Source: Aurifilum marmelostoma (lineage: Eukaryota; Ascomycota; Sordariomycetes; Diaporthales; Cryphonectriaceae). Taken from it: a stretch of DNA of 64,000 nt. The position numbers and the translations under genes were made by a program. The stretch covers positions 1,364,001 to 1,428,000 of the forward strand of contig JAMXSV010000016.1 in assembly GCA_027559495.1 (NCBI GenBank). Reading direction: 5' to 3'. Each line of letters begins with the position of its first letter. Positions within the stretch are counted from its first letter, which is position 1. This document shows, piece by piece, positions 43,853 to 55,296 of the stretch. Under the pieces are notes generated by a model. It saw nothing but the letters and a program-made list of their open reading frames with translations, was not told the origin of the DNA and made no database searches.

Positions 43853-44190
43853 CCCCTCCAAAAGTTGTATGATCAATGGTCGTAAAAGCGGCTCTGCCTT
43901 GCTAGGACCCGTATCGAGAAGAAGATGATAGAAAGGAAATGGTGTTTCCGGGAAGGACTGGCGTGGAAAAACGTGTCGTGGATCACACAACCAGGAAAAG
44001 AATAGAGAGAGAAAGAGAGAGGATGGGGAAAATGAGAAGGCGAGGAAACCAGTCCAGGAAGGAAAATAAAACGGGAGGAGGTGGACTTTAGATCCGCCAA
44101 GACTCTAGTGAAGTCGATCGCGCAGATTAAAACACAATACTTGGTAAGATCGAACGGTAAGGACGGCAAGGAAACAGGGAGTTAAAGTGG

Positions 44191-44210
44191 TGCGTGTGTG
44201 TGTGTGTGTG
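44191..44210. repeat. (GT)n microsatellite
   Basis: TGCGTGTGTG followed by five more TG units, in non-coding DNA. Confidence 0.85.
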
Positions 44211-47200
44211 AGGAGAAGAGCAGCAAAGAGCACGACGTATGGGGTGATGTCGACGGGGAGAAGGGGTGGTGACAAGACTGACGAGGAAGAAAAAACGTGC
44301 AGAGAAGCAGGGATCCAAAACACCAAGGCTAGATCAGACGAAGACGCAGAGTACAGCCACGAAGCATGGTCATGCGACGTGCATCGTCGCGATGGACATG
44401 GGGAAGAGGGGTATGTGTGTTCTCGAGCAGAGAGCAGAGTGCGTCGTGACAACCCTTAGTTCAAGTGGGTCCGTCCGACTGACAGGTCTTGGGAGAGTCT
44501 GTGTGTCAAGATGGGACCATCGAGGGATTCTCCTTGTGTGTGAGCACCTGGCTATACGGCGAGGGTATGGGGCGCATTAGGCGCGAAGAGGGATCGTGGC
44601 GGTTGCATCTGGACAAGAGACAAGACAGGCAGAACAGCAGGTAGGAGGAGATCCAAGGGTGGAACCCCTTCCCACCCCTGTGCGATGTCTGGAAGGGGGA
44701 CGAGACTGCGCCCACACCGGGTCCGAGACAAAGGAGAATAAACAACAAGATAAACAGGGGGAGCTTCAGAATAAGAAAAGACTCTGTCAAGGGAGGGCCC
44801 TTGAGAGACACATGAAGGGGGGGAGAAGCACTTGACGCTGGACCGTTAGAGAAAAAAGAGCCGAACACCGCGCCTGGAGCAGGGTATAAAGGATATGTCA
44901 AGGCGGGCGGATCTAGCTGGACCCAAGAGGAGAGAGAGCTCACACCCGAGAGGTCACGATGGCTTGATTATGTGGTAGTCGAAACGGAGTCGTGGCTTGG
45001 CGAGCCAAGTACGATATATTTTACTGTGCTCTCGCAGATAAAAGGTAGGAAAAGAAGAAGGGTCACGATGACGGTCCCAACAACAAGGAGATTGCATCAG
45101 AGGCGGGTAGGGTCCTCTGAGCTTAAGGGGAATAGACTATTTGCCAAGCAGCCAAGGAAAGTGCCGAGATTGGGTAGACAGGGGCTTCAGAGGTTCGCAG
45201 GGGCATGGCCATGTCACAAAGTGGTCGGATGGCCGGGAACTGGAACATGCGGCGCCTCGAGCAGGTCGCAGAATCGAGACCAGTCGAGACCCGAGAGCCC
45301 CCTCCCCCAGTCAGTCGGCCGCATCTGCCACCCTGCCACCCTTGGGCCCTCCCTCCATCTCACTTACCCACCCACCCCTATTGTACAAGTAGGCCCAACA
45401 CATTTGATCTTCATCTGCAGTCGTCGAGTGGGTGTGTGTGCGTCTTTGTCTTGCAGAGAGAAAGCCCTAGGTGAATGAGGACATATTGTGCCCTCGTTCA
45501 GCACATCTGTTCTTCTTCGTATACCATAATGTACTATGCGGTAAACCCTGTTCAATAGTGTAGCGTTCAATCAAAAGAATTACCATTAAAAAAAAAAAAA
45601 CAAGGGCCTCGGTCTATACCGTATTTGCCAGGGTGACCAATAAGCTACAGACCCGAACGGCCACCGAGAGACACCATACCACCCATGCGGGGCATCAGAC
45701 CAAGACGAGGGCGTAACGCCGGGCAATGAAGCTCCTGGTTCAATCTGGGGAACCCACCACGGCCAACCAGATCAATACTCTGGGTAGAGGCTACCATGGT
45801 TCCATGGCGCCACAGCTGGTACGAGCTGGTATAAGCTGGCTGTCCTAGTTGTCCTCCTCCTTCTTCTTCATCTCCTTTCCCGGCCCCAGAGCCTGTACTT
45901 ATGGCTGACGGCAATTCCAAGGAAGCAGTCATAAGCTCTGTCGCAGGTGGCCTCTTTCTCACAAGGTCTCAAAGGAACCGTAGAGGCCCCGCGCACTGGA
46001 CTACATCGTGGTGGAAAATGCTGTGCTGACATTTGCGGAGAAGGGCAACAAGAGGCTCAACCGCGCGCCTCTAACAATCTTGAAACAGGGAGCGGGTCAA
46101 GGCGGGGCAGCAGTGTCCAATCAGATCACCATATTCCCATCTAGCTTTGGTAAGCGGTCCCACAGCACGTACCGTAATTATACAGTAAGTACGACGGTGT
46201 ACACACAGTACGGTACTCAGAGCGGTGATGACCTCAGCAGACATTCACATGCAATCAATGTCTTCACCCTATGGCTCTCAACAAGGGAGATCAATAAACG
46301 GGTTAGTACCACATCATACTTCATATAAACATACATGAACGAAAACTATGTACAGGCCTGGCAGCAGAATACACAGGTAATCATCACAGTCTGGCCTCAA
46401 TCGAAGAGACCTTCGTGAAACAGGTTCTTTGTCAGTCGACCCGACTCGTAGTAATATCTGAAGATTACCTCAGCACTGCTCCTCTACCAGGAAGACAGGT
46501 CCTGAGTTTGTGTTTGGAAACCCAGCCAGGTGCTGTCTGTCAGCAATGCTACCCCCGCGCTGACTGGCCGGACCCAGCCTGTCTTGACAGCCCCGACCCG
46601 CTGCGGCTTCACTCGATTCTGCTCTCAAGAAGTTCAGCACAGTGCTGACCTGACCTATCCCGCCCATTTCGAGGTCTTAAACGCCACCCGAGAGCCCAGT
46701 CCCAGCTCTTGTGGAAATCGACCATGACATCTCATGCAGCCTGCATTTAGCATGACAACGCCTTTGTGCGTGCGCCATGTCTTTTTTCGCCGACGTCTGC
46801 GGCGGCTGCTCTGCACCTGGGCACCCGGCAAACCTTTCCCATGCATGCTTGGCACGGAAGACCGCAGAGGAGCAGGAGGCATGTCGTGAACACAACTCTA
46901 TCAACTGATCAATATCACGTCAGGATGCAGTGTCTTCTGCTCATTCTCAATCCCAAGTCTGCAAGTTCGGCCACCCAGCGTCAAGCTTTGGGTCGGATGA
47001 CGGCCGCCACGGGCCTTCCACGGCGCCTGTCAGCAGTCTACAGAGACCTTCCGCCTTTCAGTGGCCGGCCTACGTAAGCGCAGACACGTATACCCTCTAT
47101 AGTGATAGGTCAGAGCGCAGAATGAGGATACAAACGGAGATAGGGAAAGAAAATCAAGAGTAGGGGCAAAAGCAAGGGGTGTAGGAGAGGGCCCAAAAGA

Positions 47201-47453
47201 GCGCTCTTGAGCACTGCGTTGTGCAGTCAGGCAACCATTCTCACACCATTGTTCATGCGTCCATCCTTCCTGGCCGCAGAGAGCCTCTCGCTCGACAAAC
47301 ACACTCGCGGACGGAACAGTGTGTTCCGATGTTCGTCCTAGCCAAGTATGTGCTTTAGAAAATGACTTGTGATGGAAGACATCAGCATTCGTTTAGGGCT
47401 CGGTCAAGCGACACAGTCCGTATTCGTCCGCTCCTGATGCTCCTGCGGACTAA

Positions 47454-47663
47454 CACCACTCCCACTGTATCTCGATCAAACAGTTCGGCCTCAAGCTCTT
47501 GGTTGATGAGGGGAGATCAGGGGCTCAGCAGTACGCCAGTGGGTCGAGTTTCCCATCGAGCAGTAATAGTCGTCATCCCTATGATATGTGCATTGTGCCT
47601 GGCTTCCCAGACGACCAGGCGGACTTCAAGGTCATGTTAGTGAGTACTCAGGTATATAATTGA
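47454..47663 (+). pseudogene. Open fragment of unknown origin
   Basis: A 70-codon stop-free frame with coding-like composition and no good start. It includes ISIKQFGLKLLVDEG and MCIVPGFPDDQADFKVML. It is bounded by stops at both ends and precedes the aldo-keto reductase relic. I do not recognise the family. Confidence 0.3.
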
Positions 47664-47699
47664 AGAAGAACCCATTGGCTATGGCCAAGACTGAGAAAG

Positions 47700-48287
47700 G
47701 CCAGAGGAGGAGGGACTATGGACAGCCACCATTTTGCGATGTCAACCACTATAAGGCCCCCAAATATATCCTAGAAACGGTCCAGATTGGGCACAAGAGC
47801 ATTTACAACATTGTCAAATCCGATATGCAGAAGAAATTGATACCTACCTTGATGTTTTTCTCCCACCATGGTGGACGAGAATTGTAGGTTCCTTACACGC
47901 TCAGCCGACCCCTTACCACCCTCTTTCGTTCGACCTTTTTATTTCTTCTCCTTTCTTTCGTTCTTTTTCTGTCTCTTTCTTTGTTCTTGTTTTCCTTTTT
48001 TGGATGTGTGCGTTGTCTTCGACCAGGCTGAATTCCGCGCTGACTATTCACTCTATAGCCAGAGTAGCACACGATGGGAAAGTTCCAAGACTGAGACCAT
48101 GGCCGCTGTTGACAAGGCAGTGGCTGTGACAGCTGAGCACGGAGTGGACGGCCATGCAGCTACACTGCGATGGATTATTCACCACAGTCATCTTGACCAT
48201 GACAAAGGAGATGCTGTGATCGTTGAGGCATCTGATACTGCGCCTTTTTTTTTCTCCAATCTAGACTTGATCAGCCAAGGGCCATAA
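47700..48287 (+). pseudogene. Aldo-keto reductase relic (aflatoxin-aldehyde-reductase type)
   Basis: Two separated fragments look like the second half of a fungal aldo-keto reductase. The first contains IYNIVKSDMQKKLIPTL, the pattern of the YN-x-[IL]-x-R-x-[VM]-E-x-E-L-x-P-x-L helix. The second contains AAVDKAVAVTAEHGVDGHAA, TLRWIIHHSHL, KGDAVIVEASDT and NLDLISQGP, which match the C-terminal GHAA-LRW-HHS, GDAVI-G-S and NL-x-x-I-x-x-GPL segments. The GAS turn that contacts NADPH is altered (EAS), the fragments are in different frames, the junction between them does not keep phase, and no N-terminal half with the catalytic Tyr is found. I therefore call it decayed. Confidence 0.55.
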
Positions 48288-48869
48288 TCAGAGGCAGTGT
48301 TGAATTTCGGACAGCTCGGGGACGAGGAGCCTCAATATCATGGTGTCTAGGTCGTCCGAGCATCTGCCCCCAGCCCAAATTGATCCACCTTGAGTACATC
48401 CTCGCCCTTTTGCATATTTAGACCTTCTCACAGATAGAGGCGAAAAGGTGGTGCTTCACTGTTGGGCCCCGTCTCTTTTCAGGAAAACTTTGCGTCACCA
48501 TGGCTTACATCTTTGGGGAAGATGCCATGTGACCACACTCGAATGGACACCTACCATATGAGCAGCATAATACCTGTCTGGTAGTTTCATCGGATTGTCT
48601 CCCGATTTGGACATGCCACAGATTAGCTGTCCACCAACAATCCTTCTACATTTCCGACTTAATCTCCTGGTATCTTCTCACCCAATTCCCTTCCCTCATG
48701 ACCAAAACTGCACTGAAACATGCTGCTAATGCGATGCCAGTGACGCAAAAGAATACCATGTGAGTCCTCATGTTGCCTTCCCGAACCCCATCCATAAAAA
48801 AATCCTTGCCATGACTCTCAGTCGCTAATTCGCCGAATCCATAGACAAACAGGCTTCTTTCTGTCATGA

Positions 48870-49115
48870 AAGGCCTTTCGAGGTGCCCAGTCTTACTCTT
48901 CACAAGGAGTTGACGATCTCGACAATCGTAAAAATGAGGCGAAGGGATGGGTGGACAACCTATTCCTGAAGGACGATGCCAAGCAACAGATCAAGCGGGT
49001 CATTGACAAGTTCAAAGCTTGGGATCCTCAATACTCGTCGAACATCATAGTCCGCGACCTACGAAAGAGAGACAACGCCATATATCCTGAAAGGAATTCC
49101 CTAGTGCATGATTAA
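48870..49115 (+). pseudogene. ATG-less open fragment
   Basis: A stop-free 81-codon stretch with coding-like content (GWVDNLFLKDDAKQQIKRVI, VRDLRKRDNAIYPERN) but no start codon. It may be an exon of an unrecognised gene or a relic. Family not recognised. Confidence 0.3.
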
Positions 49116-49212
49116 CATCTGGTACTGGAGGATACAAAGAGGAGCTCTACTTACTGTGGCCATGGATCCTCTCCCTCCCTCTGCTAGGCTCAAGGTGGGG
49201 GGTTGGGGGGGG

Positions 49213-50250
49213 TTAGTCTGAAGGGGGCCGAGGGCCAGCAAGCCGGAGAGGAAGTCGGGCAGTAAATTGAGGCTTACCACCCTCCTCACCCTCCTCCTGG
49301 CCATCCTCCTCGCCCTTCTCCTCCATCCCGTCCTTGGCCGTTGGAAGAGCTTGCATCTCCTGGCACGGGCGCTCCTCCTCACCAGAGGAGGACATGTAGG
49401 CCGTCATCTGGGGAACGATGATTGGGGCGCGTTCAATCGCGGGAGCGGGCTGGGAACGACCACGAGACGGGCCTGCGGGGGCGCTGCTACGGCGGACTCT
49501 CGCGCGGTGCGCATCCAGCTCGTTTTTGTTCTCCACAACGAACTTGCGATGGAGCTCAGCAACCATACGCATCATGTCGTTGGTGGGGGGATTCTGGACC
49601 CGCCCTCGTACAGCACGCACAGCTTGAGGAAGAAGGCTTGACAGACGTGGGGCCCGAGGTGGCGAAGCCAACCACGCGAGGATCCCACCCTCTCCCAGAA
49701 CCTAAAGTTAGAGAAGCGTGTGTGGTGCCAGAGCTCCAAGCAGGCACGGATTCCGTCTGTTATGAGGCGGTTCAGGCGACGGCTGGTGAGCGTGCCCACG
49801 GGCAGCACCTTCAGCATGTGCCTCCGAATCGTCTCGTCCGTCTCTTTGTCTACAATGACTTTGTCAGCGGGGAGATTAAGGAAATTGTGCGGGTCGTTGA
49901 GTAGTTCCCCAATGCAAGGGCCGGGCGGACGATACTGAGTGACACCTTTGAAATCAACCTGCAAAGGGACTGGTCGGACGTCGATGTCGTTGTCGTTGGT
50001 AGCGCTAAGGATGCCCGTGGACTGCTCGGGGAAAATAAATTGCGCCTCAGGCCTCTCCCACTGCAGCTGCGCGTGTTGTTCCGGGCGGCGGTACGTCTCG
50101 AGTGGACGTGGAGTCGAAGCTGGTGGCTCGCGCCCGCTCCAGCTCGCCGCGGCCAACCGACTGGATGGCGGGAGAATCTCTCGGACGCCTGGGGCTGAAG
50201 GATTCGGGATTTGTTCTCGAAATCGAGGCTTTGTTACCGCTGCGGTCCAT
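49213..50250 (-). CDS. Hypothetical protein, broken frame
   Basis: An ATG at 50250 opens MDRSGNKASISRTNPESF. A second frame carries the most structured part (QYRPPGPCIGELL, FLNLPADKVIVDKETDETIR, LITDGIRACLELWHHTRFSN, VCQAFFLKLCVLYEGG). A third frame continues with TNDMMRMVAELHRKFVVENK and ends in a Glu/Gly-rich tail. The last switch falls on G6 49585-49590, where one missing base would join PP and TND. The first switch has no obvious homopolymer and could be an unseen short intron. I do not recognise the protein. It may be functional with sequence errors, or decayed like the fragments beside it. Confidence 0.45.
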
Positions 50251-52280
50251 CTTTACTTCGGAAAATCGTGCGTGAAAATACCGAGTCGAGTTTTGGTAGT
50301 CACTTGCCGATATAAGGAGAGCCCGAGTCTGCTTGACGGCGGGATGTCGAGGGACCACAGCCTCAGATGATGAAGGTAATGGAGTGACAGAAGAGTGATG
50401 ATCGATCAGAGATCAATAAAAGAGATTATGGTAGAACTACTGCGTCATCGGTACAGCGTTGGGCCTTGACAGGTTGTTGCAGTCGACTTTGTCCGTCCAG
50501 TCAGACAATGCAGTCAAGAAATGGAGAGAGACGAAACGAATGGGTGAGTGGGCAGAGATGCGAGGAACACAGAAAGAGAAGAAGAGAGCTCAAAACCAGG
50601 AAGACGAAGGAGGCAGATATTGCTTGCTTGAGCCACTCTTTGTTGACTGGTAGGCTCGTCCACGGGTATGTCTTGAGCCTCAATGGCTCCGCGAGAACCG
50701 TGATCGGACACGAATGTCAAGGAAGGCGTTGACAGAAGGAGGTGCCGCCGGCCTGTAGCGCTAGCGGCGTCTTAGGGATGGCAAAGACGAACGGTGCTCT
50801 AATTACTGCGTTATCAGAGAAGGCAAGCAGCAGCCGTGTGTGTGGTCCGAATGTTGTTGCGGCACGAAAAAGGCTGAAAGCCAAACCTACGAGACCGACG
50901 AGGCTGAGAACTCGTCTCGAATGGCTCGTCAAGCGGTTGACTGACCAGAAGGCAGTTGTTCAAAATCAACGGTGGGTTGATAGAAGTTGACGCGTTGCTA
51001 CCCTACGCGCCATCAAGCGTAGGCAGTGGAGATCAGTTATTGCTTTCGGGGGGGTGGGGTGGGGTCAAGGGCCAAGGAGGGTCTCGACAGCTGGGGTTGA
51101 AGGGCCCCTTATGATCCTGGCACACTGTTGTGAAGTCCTGGTCTCTCACTGTTGAGCCAACTGCTGTGTAGAGATTTATTGTGCTACCATTGTGATTTGC
51201 TGTAAATGTCTACTGTAGTGAAATACCGCACTAGGTATGGCTCAGAGAAATACTAGTGAAACAGGGCAAAGCAGCTTGAAGAAGAGCAGAGTCAAGTGTT
51301 TGCGTGTATATGTGTGGACATGTGTATCTGTGCATTCTTTTTGGAAAGGGGGGGGGGGGGGGTGAGGAGATATTCCGGAGTGACAGCTGGAGTAGCATGG
51401 GAGGACTGTTAAGGGACAGACGTCTATCAGAGATGCCAGGCGTTGTCCTTGAGGTCGACCAAGAAACCTGACTCGAGTGCTGATAGGTGCTATTGGAGGC
51501 ATAGAGCAATGTCGACTAACAAGAAATAATGCTAGCTGAGCACTTATTATTGTCTCTATTTCTATAAGAACCCTTGGGAAGCTTGATTCTTATTGTGAGA
51601 CTTCTGCCTTGTGCAGCACAGTCAACTCTCTCAATGAAAAGTACCTATAATCTAGCTAGTTATCGCGTGCTCAACTCTTAAGCACCTTGCAATACATTAA
51701 GCAAAGAAGTACCCAATCTACATTCAAACACAGAGGATACAAACATGAAGAATAGAAGGAAACAGACAGGCCTACTAAAGACAATTCCATCCTTGTCAGG
51801 CATCTCATTCTGGTTGAGTTCTAGGCACTGTATTATAAGGAACCACATGAAACTACCTAACTTGAGGTGCCATTGTCAGGTTGAAAAAAGAAAACTCTAA
51901 ATATGATTAAGATTATATTGCTAGATTAATATCTGTCATTGACACCCTAATCATGTGACTTAAGACTTCCAACTAGGATGAAATTGATTAAGTACTACCC
52001 ATGATGAATTACTAGTGAAAGGGGTTCCTCTCTCTACAGATTCCATAATCACCGAGTTAATACTAATAAGTGGATAATATGTATGTACAGTATGCATGTA
52101 CCGGAAAATATGGATACCCCATGGGGTGACATTAGTGGCTGTGCCTCATGGCTGAGTCGATGAAACTCTCCGGACAATCCGAGGACCTTTCGCGGCCCCG
52201 TCTTTTGCCAGCGGTGCACCGCAATACCACATCCAAGCACGCCAGGAGTTCAAGTCGGGCATGGGACACATTTAGCGACC
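50251..52280. other. Gene-poor region with AT-rich island
   Basis: No supported gene. It holds a G15 run at 51348-51362 and, from about 51490 to 52080, an AT-rich, CpG-poor stretch. Short opposing open frames at 50717-50990 overlap each other and are unsupported. Confidence 0.5.
51348..51362. repeat. Poly-G tract of 15
   Basis: A run of 15 G in non-coding DNA; the count may be imprecise. Confidence 0.85.
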
Positions 52281-55200
52281 ATGAAGCGCCGTGCACCCGT
52301 CTCACCTCCTCCCGCTTCCTCATCCGGCGCGCAGGACGGGCATCGACGACGGAGACAGCCCCAGATTAGCTGTAACTTTTGTCGCTCCAAGAAGCTCAAG
52401 TGCGATCGTGCCCAGCCATGCTCCAACTGTACCAGCCGGGGTATTCCATGCGATGGCCAGTCTCTACCTGTCTTCTCTGGTGTTGCACCTGGCTCAGGGC
52501 AAGTCGTTCCCGAGACTTTGTTTGGTTTTTTGCCCCCCCCCCCCTCTCTTTCATCGGCTCGAGGTTTTCTTCTCCCTTCGTTCTCCTTCTCCTATATCTG
52601 CAGCCTCTTCTACCTTTGTCCTGTCAATGTATCGAGTCACCGTTGAGGTACTATGCAAGTAAAAACCATTAACACTTTCTTCTCTTGCACGCTATTTTCA
52701 CAGACCACAAGCCAGCCCCGAAATCATCGAGAGGTTGCGACGCCTTGAGGACGCCGTTTTTGGCCCCTCCCCCTCCCCCAGATCGCCTATATGCCAGTGG
52801 CCCTCACTATAGGTCCTCCGCCACTGATGACGCCTTGACCCCTTCGTCCTCTAGAGTTGTGCCGGATCAATCGTCCAGCGAATTTGACTACAGCCATGTC
52901 GGCGAGTCGTTGGTGAGTTGTCACTCTTCTGTGCTTTTCTCCCCGTCTCAATTGATGAATGATCATATCCATGAATTCAGTCCCTCTGCCGCCTTGCCTT
53001 TTTCTCACACACCCGCAAACCCCCCCCCCCCCCTTCTCTTCTTCTGTTCAGTGAGACATTAATTTGATGTCAAGGACTGTTGCCCTCAATCATTCATGTA
53101 TAGATATTATATAAAGGACTGGGATTGTATGTACTGACGTATTCCTGTCATCAATTGTGCCCACCATAAGGCCCTGGATGATTGTGACACATTCATATTC
53201 CGGGTCACCAGCAGCGGGGAGTATAGCAGCATCAGGCATACCTCTGTGCGCTATATAGATCTGCCCAGCAAGGAGGATGCCCTGGACCTGTTCAAGGACT
53301 ATCTTGAGAACTCGGAGTTCCACGTCGCCAACATTCTGCACCCGCCGACTGTACAGACCATGGTTAGCGAGGTCTACACACAGTTGCGAAGGGGTCAGAA
53401 GGTCGACCTGGGCTCTGCCGCCTTCATCCTCAGCTTCTGCGCCGCCAGCGCCTTCTTCTGGGATATAGACTTCCCTGCCCAGTTTAACTTCTCCTCTGAG
53501 GACAACGCCGCCGCTCAGTCTCACGCGTGGAGGTCGGCCGCGTGGGACCTTCTCGACCAGGCTCAGCGCTCTGCCTGCAACACGCTCCAGGTCATCCAGG
53601 CCAGACTCATCCTCAGTGACCTCCTGCACAACATTGAGGGCATAACCTCGCGCTACCGCTACCTCCACAACTGTGCGCGCGCTGCAGCCCACGAGATGAG
53701 GCTCCACTTGGTAGACTTTCCAGGCAGCGGAGCAGAAGGAGACATCCCTCTACTGCGGGAGATGAAAAGGAGGGTCTGGTGGTATCTCGCCGCGACGGAC
53801 TGGTATGTTGCTGTTTTCTTTGCACAAACACACACACACATACATATATGTATACACTTTTCGTGTTGACCATTTGATCACCTTGTCGCTCAAGGATATT
53901 CTGCTTACCTTATTATAATCATTGGGCCCACGTCACTGTTAACTCTCGCTATCCTACAGGCTATTAAGCTCCATGGGTACCAATCTGGATCGAACCTATA
54001 CTGTTGATCCAAAGCACATGAGGGTAAATTATCCTAGCCATGTGGTCGGTTCAGATCATTTTGATCCCGCCTATGGTCCCTGGTCAGAGGCGTCCCTCGT
54101 ACACATGACGGTTCGCATCCGCCTGGCCGAGATCTGTCGTGAGACGATCGATGCCCTGCCGCTGGGCTCGGACGACATAGACACCCTGCCATATTCCAAG
54201 ATTGCAGCGCTCGACAGGAGCTATGAGCAGATCCTAACCACCTGGCCTGCCCTCGACCACGACCTCTCCTCGCCCGACCCGGCTGCCAGGAGGGTCGCCT
54301 CGCAGCGGTCGACCGGCATCCTCTCCGTCCACGCCCGCCGCGCCAGGCTCCTGAGACCACTTCTTCAGATCAAGAGCATGCCAGAGAGGTTCAAGATCTT
54401 CCGAAAAACCTGTCTGGACTCGGCTGAGGCAGTCATCGATATCGCCACTACCGCTCTGAGTGAGGCTGTCTATACACCTTCATCTAGCAACTCGGCAGCC
54501 ACCGTACAGTTGCGCAAGGCTATATCTTCACGGCGCAGTCCCCACCGAAGTGGGCTGATCATCAGTCACGTATGTTTTGGTCCATCGTCCCTCCCGATAC
54601 ACGCCTTGCTTCTCTTCCTCTCAATATACAGAAGAGAGAGAGAGAGAGAGAAACGCACTGTCACCAATCACTCATTTGGAGCCGCCTACTGACGACAAGG
54701 TCGATATACGTATTTAGCTCTTCATGGCATGTGCTGTCCTGGCTACAGATCCTTCGCTCAGGGGTGGACAAGAGGGCGGCAGCAGCGGTGCTTCTGGGCC
54801 GGATGATGAGACAGAGCGGAGGCGTTTACAGCTGGCAAATGCCTGTAGGCTCCTCGAGAAGGCTGGCGAGAAGAGTTCCATGGCACTGGGCATGATGCAA
54901 CGCCTGGTGGCTGTGCTGAGGAAACATCGTGTTTCCGGCGTAGAGGGGGAGGAAGGCGAGGGCGAGGACGCAAGAGAGAAGAGAAATGATGCGCCCGAGG
55001 GACAGGGCCCGGAGATCTCACTCGGGCCAGCAGCAACAGCCCCGTGTGTGGCCTCGAGAGACGTGTCTGCAGACAGTCAGGGGCAGCTATCTGGCCAGCA
55101 ACAGCAGATTGCAACGAACCCAGCGGGCTTTAGTGGCGTGGGTCAGCCGCAAGTAGTGCCGCAGACCTGGACCTATGACAGTATGGACCAAAACGGCATG

Positions 55201-55296
55201 ACAGGAATCTGGAACGATTTTCTCGGCACAAATCCCACTGACAATGGGTGGGATCAACTCTTTGCTGATCTCGATTATGTAAATAATAGCATTTGA
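52281..55296 (+). CDS. Zn2Cys6 transcription factor (fungal_trans), frameshift in C run
   Basis: Exons: 52281 to about 52459 (or 52519), 52704-52912, 53171-53802, 53960-54569 and 54718-55296. The Zn2Cys6 cluster is CNFCRSKKLKC / CSNCTSRGIPC with spacing C-2-C-6-C-5-C-2-C-6-C. It follows a basic stretch (GHRRRRQ) and precedes a linker and coiled coil EIIERLRRLEDAVFG. The middle homology region includes SVRYIDLPSKEDALDLFKDY, EMKRRVWWYLAATDWLLSSM and GLIISHLFMACAVLATDP, typical of the fungal-specific transcription factor domain. The C-terminal acidic/Gln-rich part (SGQQQQ, WNDFLG, WDQLFADLDYVNNS) looks like an activation region. The first donor is not a consensus site and remains open between two phase-compatible choices. 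In exon 2 the frame shifts at C5-T-C5 (52769-52779; one base too many). It sits next to OPT and MFS transporter genes, which it might regulate. Confidence 0.87.
52533..52543. repeat. C11 run in intron 1 of the Zn2Cys6 gene
   Basis: Eleven C in the first intron. Confidence 0.8.
53020..53033. repeat. C14 run in intron 2 of the Zn2Cys6 gene
   Basis: Fourteen C in the 258-base second intron. Confidence 0.8.
53823..53841. repeat. (CA)n in intron 3 of the Zn2Cys6 gene
   Basis: About nine CA units followed by TA-rich dinucleotides. Confidence 0.8.
54633..54650. repeat. (GA)9 in intron 4 of the Zn2Cys6 gene
   Basis: Nine GA units in the 148-base fourth intron. Confidence 0.85.

Larger units (their letters stand above)
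43649..47453. other. Gene-poor 3.8 kb region
   Basis: No supported gene. The minus strand from 43650 to about 44950 is pyrimidine-rich and may include a long leader/promoter of the TM-protein gene. Repeats here are a T29 run at 43824-43852, (GT)n at 44191-44210 and GA-rich DNA near 44000-44030. Open frames (for example 44506-44943 minus) are low-complexity. Confidence 0.55.

Noticed and set aside
44506..44943. 145-codon minus frame
   Set aside because: Low-complexity pyrimidine-rich sequence without domain, start context or splice support; more likely leader or promoter DNA.
50717..50990. Overlapping sense and antisense frames
   Set aside because: Short, mutually overlapping and without family resemblance.
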